Shown here piece by piece: positions 22,991-35,870 of a stretch of DNA of 64,000 bases (positions are counted from its first letter, which is position 1; each line of letters opens with the position of its first letter). The notes under the pieces were generated by a model, which saw nothing but the letters and a program-made list of their open reading frames with translations, had not been told where the DNA came from and ran no database searches. This stretch comes from Nilaparvata lugens (taxonomy: Eukaryota; Arthropoda; Insecta; Hemiptera; Delphacidae): the NCBI RefSeq assembly GCF_014356525.2, contig NC_052518.1:100870767-100934766 (forward strand). Reading direction: 5' to 3'. The translations under genes and the position numbers were made by a program.

Positions 22991-24390
22991 GTCTTGTAGT
23001 TGTTCACTTCACAAAATTTTCATCCCTTAATTATTTTCACAAAGTAGATTTTTAAATTTAGATGCTTCAAAACCAAATATAGAAGAAATATATCACATTA
23101 TTATCACTTAAATAGGAAATATTCACATATTAAAGAAATAATTTTTCAGGACCAAAAAAACAAGCATTCTCAATATTTTGTTTACTTATACTGACTGTAG
23201 TACTTTCGGGTGGCAAAAATGTGTTGAAAATGGACTTTTGCCGCCCGAAAATACTCCAGCCAATAAATAAAAATCTTGTTTATTCACATAAATGATTTAC
23301 TGCTAGTCGTAAAAACATTAAAATAGTGTGTTAATACATAGCAGTTAAGAATAGATTAAGAAATCATCATCATCATTGTACAATTTTGTTTACTGTCTGT
23401 GTTGTGGTAGATATCCATATTGATGAAATACTTGAGCGTGTCTAGTCTCAGCCAATGACAGTACAGCTCAACGTCTATTGGTCAGCAACTAACAGCCAAT
23501 CCTAGTGCTTCACCCACACTATTTATTCTTCAGTTTCATATTGAAACTAGTTTACTAGAGATTGATAATGATGTAACGACCGAAACTAGTAGGCTATGTC
23601 AAATTAGTGGATTTGATAGGTACTATAAAGTCGTTTTCATTCACATTTTTCACTGTATTCATATGATAATCATATTCGAAGATGAAAATGGAAGACAAGT
23701 GATTCCAATAATATACATGAAGATTTCATTGCATTGAGAGATTTACCAGGTAAAACGAAATTCGTAAGATCGTTTATCAAAGGCCTACTTGATGTTTTAC
23801 TGATTTTAGAAATATTGAATCAAGAAATAGAAAAACTTGAAATTATTCTCAAGAAAAAATAATATCTTTCATTAGATCAAATAAAATCAAACAAGAAATT
23901 AAGAAAATACAATGAAACGTTATTAATAAATTACAGAGTGAGTTATGAGGAAGAAAGTTTTTTGTTATATGAATGTGATATTTCAATTCTATTCGATTTC
24001 CTTTGAAGTGAATTTATGGTTTGTATAATATTGGGACTCAAAATTTGACTAATTTGAATAATTGATAAAGTGAAGGAGCATGACCTACTTATTTTCGAAC
24101 CTATTTCCATATTACTATATGATATCACGCTAGACCTATATCAAAATGAAAGTGAAATACTATGGACCTATTTAATCAAAATTTGGAGAAGGAACAGTTT
24201 TGGGCTAAGCCTGTTGGTCCTTTTTCAATCATGCTTATTTGAAAAAGTTGAATTGTGAAAAAATGTATTTAATTTGGTTCAATTGAATAGTATCCAATTT
24301 TTTTCTTTTTCAATTATTAGCATATTTTACTGGTTTCAAATTATTTTATCTGTTGCAAAGTCACTGCCGCCAGCCTGAACGATTAATAAA

Positions 24391-24890
24391 TTAGTAATAA
24401 TTAATATTGTATAAAATATTTCTTCCTTAACCCTTTTAGTTCTTCAATTAACTCCTTATTTATCATGCTTATAATAATGTTATTTATTAACTCTATTTCT
24501 TTTTATTCTAATTATTATGATTCAATAATAATAGCAATAATTTAGTAATAATTAATATTGTATAAAATATTTCCTACTTCATTTCTTCCTTAACTCTTTT
24601 AGTTCTTCAATTAACTCCTTATTTATCATGCTTATAATAATGTTATTTATTAACTCTATTTCTTTTTATTCTAATTATTATGTTTCAATAATAATAGCAA
24701 TAATTAGTAATAATTAATATTGTATAAAATATTTCCTACTTCATTTCTTCCTTAACTCTTTTAGTTCTTCAATTAACTCCTTATTTATCATGCTTATAAT
24801 AATGTTATCTATTAACTCTATTTCTTTTTATTCGAATTATTATGTTTATTATAATTTCTCATTATGATTGTAATCCTTTTATTTCATTTC
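24391..24890. repeat. AT-rich tandem repeat, about 151-172 bp period, 3 copies
   Basis: Units start at 24391, 24542 and 24714 with TTAGTAATAATTAATATTGT. The first unit lacks about 20 bases around CCTACTTCATTTC. The array is repeated in the second contig copy from about 27526. Confidence 0.8.
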
Positions 24891-24984
24891 TTGTATATTA
24901 CTCTTGATTTACGATAAATAAGCTAATTTATTCTATTTATACTTAATTTTAATTTAACGTTGTGAATAATTTTGTTTTTTTTCT

Positions 24985-25065
24985 GGCACCTGCTGAAAAA
25001 CCCACAGGTTTAGCAGGGCCCAACAATGTAAAAATGTTTTTCTAATAAAATTGATCGATTGATGA
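24985..25065 (+). repeat. Retroelement 3' end with stem-loop
   Basis: CACCTGCTGAAAAACC and GGTTTAGCAGG form a stem just before a GTAAAAATGTTTTTCTAATAAA end and a GATT-rich tail. This is a common shape for LINE/SINE 3' ends recognised by their reverse transcriptase. A partial relative (CCTGCTGAAAAACCTACGGG) lies at 41959. Confidence 0.5.
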
Positions 25066-25189
25066 GATGATAAATTTAACCATCCAGTAAGTTTCCAAAA
25101 AGCGTGGTGCACCACCTTGAGACTTCAATTAGAGTCAGGCTGCAATTTTAGGACTGAAATTAAACATACATCATGTATATGAAACATAC

Positions 25190-25315
25190 CTCCACACTCT
25201 TCAATTTTTCAAAAGTCTCTCTGATTTTCATATTTGTTTGGATGACACACACTGCCATTAATAGTTTAGGATTATTCTCCATTATTTCCACGTTGTCTTC
25301 CGTTCCGTCCATGAC
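25190..25315 (-). CDS. LRR gene, middle exon (42 codons)
   Basis: A 126-nt open block is flanked by an acceptor (TGCAG|GTCATGG) and a donor (GTGGAG|GTATGT). Both borders are phase 0, so it joins in frame to the LRRNT exon (30952-31107) upstream and the large exon (19978-22287) downstream. It encodes an acidic start (MDGTEDNVEIMENN) and a hydrophobic/helical end (ETFEKLKSVE) that leads into the first LRR strand. A second, identical exon appears at 28326-28451 only because of the duplicated contig end. Confidence 0.75.
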
Positions 25316-25319
25316 CTGC

Positions 25320-25443
25320 AATACAAAAAAAACTACATTGTAAATAAATAAAAATAAAGATCAATACAAAAAAATACATTGTAAAGAAAGAAAAATAAAG
25401 ATCAATACAAAAAATACATTGTAAAGAAAGAAAAATAAAGATA
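25320..25443. repeat. 41-bp minisatellite next to the exon acceptor
   Basis: Three copies of an A-rich ACATTGTAAAGAAAGAAAAA unit. It lies in the intron directly upstream (on the minus strand) of the middle LRR-gene exon. On the minus strand the repeat is pyrimidine-rich. Confidence 0.7.
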
Positions 25444-25657
25444 ATTGTACCCTGATAACAAGAATTATAAAAGTTGAGATTTTTTAGTGATACCGGTATC
25501 ACATTAACAATTTTACATCTCAAAAAATCAATGCATGAGAAAATGCAAACTCATAATATTAGTGATCAGCTGGTTATTAGAAAATACTGAAATATTAGTT
25601 TGTTTTTTCTCATGTAACAGCCTGGTGTACATTTCCTAATGTATATAAACAATTTTA

Positions 25658-25745
25658 GCGCAGTTGGATTAATACGTTATCAACATTTTTTTAAAAGCTG
25701 TCGGAACAGTTGTGGGTTCGAATCCAGCCAAGTAAATGGGTGTTT
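25658..25745 (+). repeat. tRNA-derived SINE head
   Basis: A-box-like TTAGCGCAGTTGG and perfect B box GGGTTCGAATCC, spaced about 60 bases apart by an insert containing a T-run. No cloverleaf closes, so this is a SINE and not a working tRNA. It is repeated near 28793-28880 in the second contig copy. Confidence 0.6.
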
Positions 25746-25840
25746 GATCTCATCTCTTGATCTTCACACAAGTTGAGGTTCTGATTGCATCCTCCACAAA
25801 AATATATTTAAATACTGAAAATATTTTAATGGAACTGATA

Positions 25841-26742
25841 CAAGGTGCACCAGAGAAACTTACTCATTTGAAAGGTCAATAAAAACAAAAGTACTCTAGG
25901 TATTGTTTTAGTCTTTTTTAATATGAGAATACAATTTCCCATTTTTTTCATGCAGTCTTGAAACTTGACATCAGATCAATAGCAACCCCCATTGCGCATA
26001 CACTCACGACCTCGGTTTTTGATATTATTTTGTATCCACTCGTTGCAGTATATCAATCCGTATGTTGGCAATAGTGAATGTTGTTCTTGAGGTGTGCTAT
26101 GGTCCGTGGTCGATTGACATAAACCAGGGATTTCAAATAACCCCATGAAAAAGATCGCATGAGCTTTGTCATTGAAAAAAATGACCGCGTCTTCAGGCAG
26201 GTTGTCAATCAGCATATCACATGCATTTTCACGGGCAACAAAATCGCGTTCAGTCAATTCTTGGACAACAACCAATTTATAGGGATGAAATTGAAGGTCT
26301 TCATGAAAAATTCGTCGAACAGTGGAGTCGGAAATCGCCATAGCAGCTGCGTGTTCGCGAGCCGAACGCACATCTGACTGCCTCACTCTTTTGATATTTT
26401 CTGGAGTTCTGATGGTTGCTTGTAGTCCATTTCTGGGTTTAGCGACACTCACACACTCCTGAAATGAGTTAACCCACTACAGAATCGAATTAATATGGCC
26501 AGGAACGAGTCTGTGGGAAGAATTTCAAATCGAGCGCGGAAGGTGATCTACCATTAGAAAAGAAGCTCTCTACTGCAAAGGCCCGCTGCTCTCTAGACCA
26601 GAACATGATGACTAATTTACTTGAGGGAGGATAAATTTGAAAAATTCCTCCTCCAGATGCGACGACCCCTCCTGCCCCTCTACACGACCAATTCATCGCG
26701 TGGGAATTTTTTCAAATAAGTAAGTTTCTCTGGCGCACCTTG
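25841..26742 (-). mobile_element. Degenerate mariner-like element, 902 bp
   Basis: Ends CAAGGTGCACCAGAGAAACT and its near-complement (one mismatch) are flanked by TA on both sides, the Tc1/mariner target site. Inside, on the minus strand, are pieces of a transposase. The N-terminal WSREQRAFAVESFFSNGRS lies at about 26490-26610. A paired-type helix-turn-helix and RKHAAA/ISDSTVRRIFHED block follows in 25976-26452, with RDFVAREN and EDAVIFFNDKAHA after it. The D-E of the expected FSDEAH motif is altered to FNDKAH. The C-terminal half is missing. It cannot encode an active enzyme. Confidence 0.8.
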
Positions 26743-26973
26743 TACAATTGAATAATTTGTCAATATACAAAAATTAAACCTGCTCATATAAGAACGTCAT
26801 CCTTTGTTTTGGCACCAAGTAACTTAAATCCGAATCAACCCAATATTACGGGCACAGTGGCTGTCATTGGTTATACAAACAAATTTTCATCACATAAGGA
26901 TTATTACCTAAATCTAATATTGTGAATCAGCCTATCAATCTAGAATAAAATAAGATATAATCTTATTAACATA

Positions 26974-27073
26974 NNNNNNNNNNNNNNNNNNNNNNNNNNN
27001 NNNNNNNNNNNNNNNNNNNNNNNNNNNNNNNNNNNNNNNNNNNNNNNNNNNNNNNNNNNNNNNNNNNNNNNNN
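26974..27073. other. Scaffold gap, 100 N
   Basis: Exactly 100 N, the conventional length for a join of unknown size. The 3,035 bp on each side are the same sequence. Confidence 0.98.
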
Positions 27074-28325
27074 TGAGTTATGAGGAAGAAAGTTTTTTGT
27101 TATATGAATGTGATATTTCAATTCTATTCGATTTCCTTTGAAGTGAATTTATGGTTTGTATAATATTGGGACTCAAAATTTGACTAATTTGAATAATTGA
27201 TAAAGTGAAGGAGCATGACCTACTTATTTTCGAACCTATTTCCATATTACTATATGATATCACGCTAGACCTATATCAAAATGAAAGTGAAATACTATGG
27301 ACCTATTTAATCAAAATTTGGAGAAGGAACAGTTTTGGGCTAAGCCTGTTGGTCCTTTTTCAATCATGCTTATTTGAAAAAGTTGAATTGTGAAAAAATG
27401 TATTTAATTTGGTTCAATTGAATAGTATCCAATTTTTTTTCTTTTTCAATTATTAGCATATTTTACTGGTTTCAAATTATTTTATCTGTTGCAAAGTCAC
27501 TGCCGCCAGCCTGAACGATTAATAAATTAGTAATAATTAATATTGTATAAAATATTTCTTCCTTAACCCTTTTAGTTCTTCAATTAACTCCTTATTTATC
27601 ATGCTTATAATAATGTTATTTATTAACTCTATTTCTTTTTATTCTAATTATTATGATTCAATAATAATAGCAATAATTTAGTAATAATTAATATTGTATA
27701 AAATATTTCCTACTTCATTTCTTCCTTAACTCTTTTAGTTCTTCAATTAACTCCTTATTTATCATGCTTATAATAATGTTATTTATTAACTCTATTTCTT
27801 TTTATTCTAATTATTATGTTTCAATAATAATAGCAATAATTAGTAATAATTAATATTGTATAAAATATTTCCTACTTCATTTCTTCCTTAACTCTTTTAG
27901 TTCTTCAATTAACTCCTTATTTATCATGCTTATAATAATGTTATCTATTAACTCTATTTCTTTTTATTCGAATTATTATGTTTATTATAATTTCTCATTA
28001 TGATTGTAATCCTTTATTTCATTTCTTGTATATTACTCTTGATTTACGATAAATAAGCTAATTTATTCTATTTATACTTAATTTTAATTTAACGTTGTGA
28101 ATAATTTTGTTTTTTTTCTGGCACCTGCTGAAAAACCCAACAGGTTTAGCAGGGCCCAACAATGTAAAAATGTTTTTCTAATAAAATTGATCGATTGATG
28201 AGATGATAAATTTAACCATCCAGTAAGTTTCCAAAAAGCGTGGTGCACCACCTTGAGACTTCAATTAGAGTCAGGCTGCAATTTTAGGACTGAAATTAAA
28301 CATACATCATGTATATGAAACATAC

Positions 28326-28451
28326 CTCCACACTCTTCAATTTTTCAAAAGTCTCTCTGATTTTCATATTTGTTTGGATGACACACACTGCCATTAATAG
28401 TTTAGGATTATTCTCCATTATTTCCACGTTGTCTTCCGTTCCGTCCATGAC
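28326..28451 (-). CDS. LRR gene middle exon, second (probably artefactual) copy
   Basis: Identical in sequence and splice signals to 25190-25315. If both were real, the phase-0 borders would allow mutually exclusive or tandem inclusion. Because the copy lies wholly within the duplicated contig end, I regard it as an assembly duplicate. Confidence 0.6.
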
Positions 28452-28975
28452 CTGCAATACAAAAAAAACTACATTGTAAATAAATAAAAATAAAGATCAA
28501 TACAAAAAATACATTGTAAAGAAAGAAAAATAAAGATCAATACAAAAAATACATTGTAAAGAAAGAAAAATAAAGATAATTGTACCCTGATAACAAGAAT
28601 TATAAAAGTTGAGATTTTTTAGTGATACCGGTATCACATTAACAATTTTACATCTCAAAAAATCAATGCATGAGAAAATGCAAACTCATAATATTAGTGA
28701 TCAGCTGGTTATTAGAAAATACTGAAATATTAGTTTGTTTTTTCTCATGTAACAGCCTGGTGTACATTTCCTAATGTATATAAACAATTTTAGCGCAGTT
28801 GGATTAATACGTTATCAACATTTTTTTAAAAGCTGTCGGAACAGTTGTGGGTTCGAATCCAGCCAAGTAAATGGGTGTTTGATCTCATCTCTTGATCTTC
28901 ACACAAGTTGAGGTTCTGATTGCATCCTCCACAAAAATATATTTAAATACTGAAAATATTTTAATGGAACTGATA

Positions 28976-29877
28976 CAAGGTGCACCAGAGAAACTTACTC
29001 ATTTGAAAGGTCAATAAAAACAAAAGTACTCTAGGTATTGTTTTAGTCTTTTTTAATATGAGAATACAATTTCCCATTTTTTTCATGCAGTCTTGAAACT
29101 TGACATCAGATCAATAGCAACCCCCATTGCGCATACACTCACGACCTCGGTTTTTGATATTATTTTGTATCCACTCGTTGCAGTATATCAATCCGTATGT
29201 TGGCAATAGTGAATGTTGTTCTTGAGGTGTGCTATGGTCCGTGGTCGATTGACATAAACCAGGGATTTCAAATAACCCCATGAAAAAGATCGCATGAGCT
29301 TTGTCATTGAAAAAAATGACCGCGTCTTCAGGCAGGTTGTCAATCAGCATATCACATGCATTTTCACGGGCAACAAAATCGCGTTCAGTCAATTCTTGGA
29401 CAACAACCAATTTATAGGGATGAAATTGAAGGTCTTCATGAAAAATTCGTCGAACAGTGGAGTCGGAAATCGCCATAGCAGCTGCGTGTTCGCGAGCCGA
29501 ACGCACATCTGACTGCCTCACTCTTTTGATATTTTCTGGAGTTCTGATGGTTGCTTGTAGTCCATTTCTGGGTTTAGCGACACTCACACACTCCTGAAAT
29601 GAGTTAACCCACTACAGAATCGAATTAATATGGCCAGGAACGAGTCTGTGGGAAGAATTTCAAATCGAGCGCGGAAGGTGATCTACCATTAGAAAAGAAG
29701 CTCTCTACTGCAAAGGCCCGCTGCTCTCTAGACCAGAACATGATGACTAATTTACTTGAGGGAGGATAAATTTGAAAAATTCCTCCTCCAGATGCGACGA
29801 CCCCTCCTGCCCCTCTACACGACCAATTCATCGCGTGGGAATTTTTTCAAATAAGTAAGTTTCTCTGGCGCACCTTG
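28976..29877 (-). mobile_element. Mariner-like relic, second contig copy
   Basis: Same element as 25841-26742, offset by 3,135 bp. It shares the TA target site, the ends and the same disabling changes, which is further evidence that the two blocks are one locus. Confidence 0.8.
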
Positions 29878-30296
29878 TACAATTGAATAATTTGTCAATA
29901 TACAAAAATTAAACCTGCTCATATAAGAACGTCATCCTTTGTTTTGGCACCAAGTAACTTAAATCCGAATCAACCCAATATTACGGGCACAGTGGCTGTC
30001 ATTGGTTATACAAACAAATTTTCATCACATAAGGATTATTACCTAAATCTAATATTGTGAATCAGCCTATCAATCTAGAATAAAATAAGATATAATCTTA
30101 TTAACATAATTTAAAAAATACAGAAAGATAAAGTGAAAACACATTCACAAAAACACCTCGTTTGAAAAATGAATTCAAAATAACATAATATGTTCTCATT
30201 CGACAAAGTAAAAAAAGTTATTTAGGCTCAGCCTATAATATATAATTCTACCGTTGTATTAACTACATTTTCATGTTTTAACTTTCAATAATAATT

Positions 30297-30351
30297 TATA
30301 TACTACTATGAAGCAGCGTTATAGTAAAACGCTGCTTATACTAGTATATAA
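30297..30351. repeat. Intronic hairpin, about 21-bp stem
   Basis: TATACTACTATGAAGCAGCG faces CGCTGCTTATACTAGTATA across an 8-base loop. It lies in the LRR-gene intron. A short MITE remnant or structured RNA is possible; nothing further decides. Confidence 0.5.
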
Positions 30352-30951
30352 ATAAAATTATTGATTGAATTTATTTAATAAACTACCGTACTCAATGCAT
30401 ATTAATCCAATGTTCCAATGACCAAGATAATCTTCATGAATTGAGTAGTTTATTTTCGAAATGGCCCATCTTTCCTCATTTGTGGAAAATCAATAAAAAT
30501 ACGTTTCAATGTGGAACAACTTTCACACTTGACTTCAAAATTATTTTTGTATTATTCATTGAACTTGTATTATCATTCGTGCAGAATATTATCATCTTTG
30601 AATCAATAGTTTATTTTTAACCAAGCGAATAAGTTTGGACATGGGACATTTTGAAAACAAAAGTTGGACATAGGATATTTTGAAAATAAAAGAATGGAGA
30701 AAGGACTTCTTGTTTCAAAAACTAACTTATGAATGAATGTGAGTTTTGAAAAAGGACATTTCACAAATTATTGTGAAATGGTGTCAAAAGTATTGTATCA
30801 GCTTGGTAAAGTATTCTCCTAAGTACCTACTGTAACTCATGTAGGTATGGTTCTCCTATTAGTAGAATGTTGTAAAAATGTTCAATAAAAGTTATGTAAC
30901 TATTCAATTGTTATTATTTTTCAATTATTTAATAATATTTTTCGCACTCAC

Positions 30952-31107
30952 CTCATTTTTGTGAATTCTTTTCGACTTGGTGTTGACATTGAGATTTTCA
31001 TCGACTTCTACCTGCGTTGTTTTCAAGGAGAAAATTGAGAGCTCTGACAAAAATGTATGATGACATGTGCACATGGATGGACATGACAAAGTTTCTACTC
31101 CAAACAC
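30952..31107 (-). CDS. LRR gene, LRRNT exon (52 codons)
   Basis: A 156-nt open block follows an acceptor with a good pyrimidine tract (TATTTTTCAG|GTG) and ends at donor GAG|GTGAGT. Both borders are phase 0. It encodes a cysteine-rich LRR N-terminal cap, LSCPSMCTCHH (C-x3-C-x-C), followed by a basic segment ending KSKRIHKNE. The exon completes the extracellular LRR architecture. No ATG precedes it in frame, so at least one 5' exon with the signal peptide must lie upstream on the minus strand. Confidence 0.75.
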
Positions 31108-31217
31108 CTGAAAAATAATACTTTTTTAGAAAAAAATACGATTTAGAAAAAAAATTCATCATCACATAATAATATATTATTACCTTTCATAATATCCGGC
31201 CTTCATAGCATATCAAC

Positions 31218-31588
31218 TATAGTGAGGTCCACGTTATAATGGCAGTGTTCAAATATAGAAGAACAGTTTTATTGCCGATTCTCCGCCTTCTATAGAGGAT
31301 AGCTGATACCGGTATATCTGACGTTATATTAACAGTTCATTCTTGTTTAAAATAATCAATTATGTTTTATTCGTCACGAAAATATATTTTTCAATGATAA
31401 ATTAATGAATTTTCATAATGGAGATTAATATTTTGCTGATTGATTATATTTCTACATTGTTAAAAAACGATCTGGCAACGTTGAAAAGCTAGAAAAGGAT
31501 AGCGCTATTTGCTTTGACAAATGATAGAAAGGGATAGAAACACCATGTCTTATCAATTTATTACCATTATAACGTGGACCTCACTATA
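31218..31588. mobile_element. MITE with TATAGTGAGGTCCACGTTAT ends
   Basis: Inverted ends of about 27 bp (TATAGTGAGGTCCACGTTATAATGG and complement) flank 370 bp without an ORF. The TA edges suggest a TA target site. A diverged half-end (TGTGAGATCCACGTTACAAA) occurs at 38796. From 31600 to 33770 I see AT-rich DNA without genes. Confidence 0.75.
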
Positions 31589-33779
31589 TGGACGGTATCC
31601 TAATGCTGCAAACAGATAAATGTTGTTGAATATAATTAAACAGTCAATATAAATTAGTTTTTCTCCCCATTATTGAGTAGAAATATTTTATTTTTCAAAT
31701 TTATCCAATTTGACCTGATTGGCCTCAATTGAATTTAGTGCCTTTTGAAGTACATTTTCAATGTAAACCACTGCACATGTAAACAAGATCAAATACTTTC
31801 AGTTTGGCAGCCACGAATAAACAAATTTTATTCATAAACAACTAACTATTATCAATCTCAACAATGGAGAATTCCTTCATTTTCTTTTTTGATACTTGTG
31901 GTTTTGTTATTCTATAACAATTTCTCAAACTGCAGTCTGTGAAGTATCTGATAGTGTACTTTCAGATAGAAAGTACCCTGATGGTACTTATTCAGGTAGA
32001 AACAGCAAGTCAGGTACACTAGATTACCTGAGGTCATAAATTCTTCACAAATTTATAAAGTCTTCCTTCTATTATGTCTAGGATCTTGCTCAAAATTCGT
32101 TAGATTTCATTTAAAATGAAGTGAAATCAAGGTCATATTGCTGGAGAAGATACAAAATAATATTTCAGTAATTTCCTATTTTAATAACCAGCTGATCACT
32201 GATATTATTAGTTTGTATTTTCTCATGCAAAAGGCCCCAGGTAGATTAAAACTAGAATTTACACAAGACTCCATTATAATTGAGATAAGACTGTTGATCC
32301 TATTCGATAGTTAAAAATTTGAAGAATGGAATAATAGTTTGAATTTATTAACGCAAATTGACATCCTATGTTAAGAGGAAGTTCACTCGGACTTTTGTAC
32401 ACAAAACTATTGAAATTACTATCTAATAGGGTTTCTTATCTAATTTCATCCTGTTCAACTCCACCCACTTCAATAGGAACTTTCCTGTTTTGAAAGATAA
32501 TTATTGAAAGACCCATTTTCCTGAATCAATATCAATCTGTCATGGGACCACCACCATTACTAATTCATATTTTCAAATATTGATTTCAATTAATAGCAAA
32601 AATTGAACAATTTTGAACTTTGTTGAAGTAATGAATTGAACACATTCTTGAATACTTATTATTTCAAGGTTCTAAAATTCTATTGTATTGTTTGCTTTAT
32701 CCGATAAATGTTTAAATAAAGTTTCTTGGTTGAATTTATGTTATTCTTCATAAGTAGATGTTTTTTGACAATCGGGTCATTGAAATACCATTTGCTAAAG
32801 CCTATGAAATATTTCAAATTATCGTAAAAACGTTACATTTTTCAATTTTTAGTTCAAATCCACTGCAATTTTTCAACTATATAAGTCTGAAATGAAAGGT
32901 TCTCCTTACATAATAGAGTTATATTCAAAAAAGATTACAATTTTCTAATAATATTAAACTGGTATACTATTGCAGTCAACTCTAATAAAAGCAATGATTT
33001 TTAGTGCTCATCAAATTAAGATTCCAGCACATTTTAATTGATTTTAAGAAATGTAAGTTTTTTGGATTCGAATGCTTCCTTTAAAGATGAATAATGCTAG
33101 TGAAACAGCAAGAGCTTTACTTGTACAACAAAATCATTATTCTCGATTTTGAGAAACGTTCACGAAGTTCTTTAAAATGGATATCTACTGTAGTAGAAAT
33201 ATTCTGATGTAGTCTAACCCAGAAAAAATATTTCCAAGTGATAAAAATATGTACCTTTATTATTTATAGATATTATTGCTACATGTACCGGTATACTGTA
33301 TTGGCCTAGCTATGGTATATTAGTATTAATGTGAATACAGTACTTCTATAACTGAATAGTTGATTTTTTCTACTATTTTTATTTCTACTGTATTATAATT
33401 TTCAATTTCCATTTCTCTTTACTAATCTGTGAATATTTTTCATCCATTTATCAATTTGTATTTGTTATTTAAATTAATATTTTCAGAATTAATTTTCAAT
33501 TTTCTACATGTTCAATATTTACAAATAGGTGGGCTATTATTTTTATAGATACAGTATTACATTATTCTTGAAAAAAGTGTTTTATAAAAGAAAAAACTTT
33601 TAACTATATATTTGTATCTCTCGAAAGAAGGTAACAATTGATATAGTATTATTTAAATAGTTGGCAAAATAAAATGTTGAATAGACAAAAATATTAGGAT
33701 TTGTACTAGAAGTTTCTCAATGGAACTTGATCAATGATTGCAACTTGATTACATGTCAATGATGCGAATTGTAGTTTTC

Positions 33780-33900
33780 TTTATTTTATTTATTTATTCA
33801 CAATGCAAATGACACTAATGTAATAACATTGAAAGATAAAATGATAAGGCAATCCTTGTGCTATTTTTTTATGAACTCCACATTTACTGTGTGTAATATG
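33780..33900 (-). repeat. SINE/LINE 3'-tail-like fragment
   Basis: A TTATTTATTTATTCAC start and the GGCAATCCTTGTGCTATTTT block resemble the CCTTGTGCTATTCCTCTCC tail family elsewhere in the window. It is a diverged copy, assigned by motif only. Confidence 0.4.
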
Positions 33901-34784
33901 ATCATTTAAACTACCTACCTATTTTAATGTGAGATGAGGAAACCTTACAGAAATCATACGGTATCCTGAATAATCTTTAGAGAAAATAGAAAATTCGGCT
34001 TCAAGAAGAATAAATTTGATTTCAGAAATCTTTGTGCGATGGTCTTTCAAATAATTCCAATTTTATTTATTTTGAAGGCTCAAATTTTTGTGAAAAAAAA
34101 ACAAACTCACTCACCTCTATTCTCTCTTACTATATTTGTAAATAATTAAGTTTTTCAATTGTAAATGAATTTTTCTCTGTATTGTTCCTGATTGAATCCA
34201 TTCATATTTTCTTTTAATAAGTTATTTGGAGAAAATGAAAGAACAATTTTTTTACTGTACACAGGCCTTTACACACATATCCGCGCACAGAAATTTCTCT
34301 GCGGATACACTTGAAACTATTGCTTATATTCTGACAAAAATGCTGAATAAAATTTTAAATAGTATTACTTTTATTTTATTTCTTTAAAAGACAGCTTCAC
34401 CTTCCATTTTAGAGATCCAATAAAAATTCTATTCAATACAAAATTATAATTCAATTTATTGGAATATCATATTAGATTTTCTGATAAGATATTATGTTCA
34501 AATGAAAATATCCCATTATTTAGGGGAGGGCTCTTTACATTGAAAAGATTAGAAAGATCATAATTAGCAAGTTAAGATGATTCAAATTATACTTTCTCAA
34601 TGTAGGAACAACATTTCTTTATAAGGAGATTCAATATTATCGCGGCAACGAATTTTTTTTCTCAAACTTTTTCATGTATAAAAGATTTGAAGTTAATTAG
34701 ACGAAGCGTTCAAAATTTATCATGGAATATACACATAGACAGACGGCGTTGGTCGTAGAACCGGCGCTAGCCTCTAGTTGTCAT

Positions 34785-34925
34785 TTATTTTATTCATTTA
34801 TTCATTTTTTTGTATAAAATACTATAATCATAATACAATTGGAGGAAAAACTAGGCTGAGCCTGTACTATTTCTCTCCAAAAAATTTGATAAAATGTTAA
34901 TGTTGTCCAAAAGATAAGGTTATGT
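34785..34925 (-). repeat. SINE/LINE 3'-tail-like fragment
   Basis: TATTTTATTCATTTATTCAT is followed by AGGCTGAGCCTGTACTATTT and CTCTCC. This is the same layout as the other tail repeats but strongly diverged. The surrounding 33900-35480 stretch is otherwise AT-rich and featureless. Confidence 0.4.
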
Positions 34926-35488
34926 AATCACACACTGCTTCGTCACTTGATTTTCGGTCCAAGAATGATGATTTGAAATTTTGAATTTTGAAGGTTGATT
35001 TTATACTCTAAATAAATAAATTACAGAATGTATCACAATAAATCAAAAACTTGAGAAATATTGCACTTATTAGAACCTGTTCAATTATTATAAATCATGA
35101 ATACAATAACTTATCAAGTGCCGTACATTATTTTTGAAATGGTATATTTATAAAAAATATCATTCCCATGCAGAAATATGTCATAATCAAAAAACGAATT
35201 GCTCATTTATGTTAATAGAACTACGGTATCTAATTGAATAAAATATATGGATGCAGCAAATCAAGTTTTAAACTGCAATATTGAGTTGATGCGCTCATGC
35301 AGGTGTGCTGAAGAAAAACATATTTTCTCAGCATAAGTCCTGTACTACATAGAACGTATAAAATCTTCCACTTATTTATTAAGGTGTTGGCCACGTATTT
35401 TTTAAAAATATCAATAATTCAGAATGATTACCCATGGCTGATGATCTAATATGTTATAATTGCTGACTTGGATAATATGCATTATCTA

Positions 35489-35760
35489 CAGATGAAAATT
35501 ACTGAGATATTGCAATTATTCGAATGCTAATTAATTAATAAGTATTATATTAAACGAAAATACAAATCAAATGCTGTAATTCACCCCGAAGACTTCTGCT
35601 ACTGCAAATATTGACAACAGGATAAACATTTTTGAATAGTAGCGCTCATCGAATTTCCATCTAGCTGTTTACCCTGTTGTCAATATTTGCAGTAGCAGAA
35701 GTCTTCAGGGTGAATTACAGCATTTAATTTGTATATTCGTTTAGTAGTAATTATATGCAT
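35489..35760. mobile_element. Palindromic MITE, further copy
   Basis: Same family as 10741-11335, with CAGATGAAAATTACTGAGAT at the left. The GACTTCTGCTACTGCAAATA block is in inverted pairs around a central TAGTAGCGCTCATCGAATTT. The right end is eroded. Confidence 0.7.
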
Positions 35761-35870
35761 TATCAGCAGAACAGGTATAAGTTAATGATATACGGTATCA
35801 AATATTTATATATATATTAAATAAATAAATATGTGATAAATTGAAATATATTATACTTGAAAATGTTTAC

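Larger units (their letters stand above)
23939..26973. repeat. 3,035-bp stretch duplicated across the N gap (left copy)
   Basis: This stretch ends exactly at the gap and matches 27074-30108 base for base, apart from a few single-base indels, mostly in homopolymer runs. It carries the middle LRR-gene exon, a mariner relic and a SINE. The relation to the gap indicates two contigs that overlap but were not merged, not a biological duplication. Confidence 0.9.
27074..30108. repeat. 3,035-bp stretch duplicated across the N gap (right copy)
   Basis: Starts exactly at the gap end and mirrors 23939-26973 at a 3,135-bp offset. Differences I saw are single-base indels in runs (near 24020/27440, 24888/28014, 25014/28138 and 25366/28503). 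It contains the second copies of the AT tandem repeat, minisatellite, SINE, mariner relic and middle exon. Confidence 0.9.

Noticed and set aside
25658..25745. A tRNA gene at the TAGCGCAGTTGG/GGGTTCGAATCC boxes
   Set aside because: No acceptor stem or anticodon arm closes, and the box spacing is stretched by a T-run; better read as a tRNA-derived SINE.
23939..30108. A biological tandem duplication of an LRR-gene exon
   Set aside because: Both copies end exactly at a 100-N gap and differ only by a few single-base indels, which fits an unmerged contig overlap.
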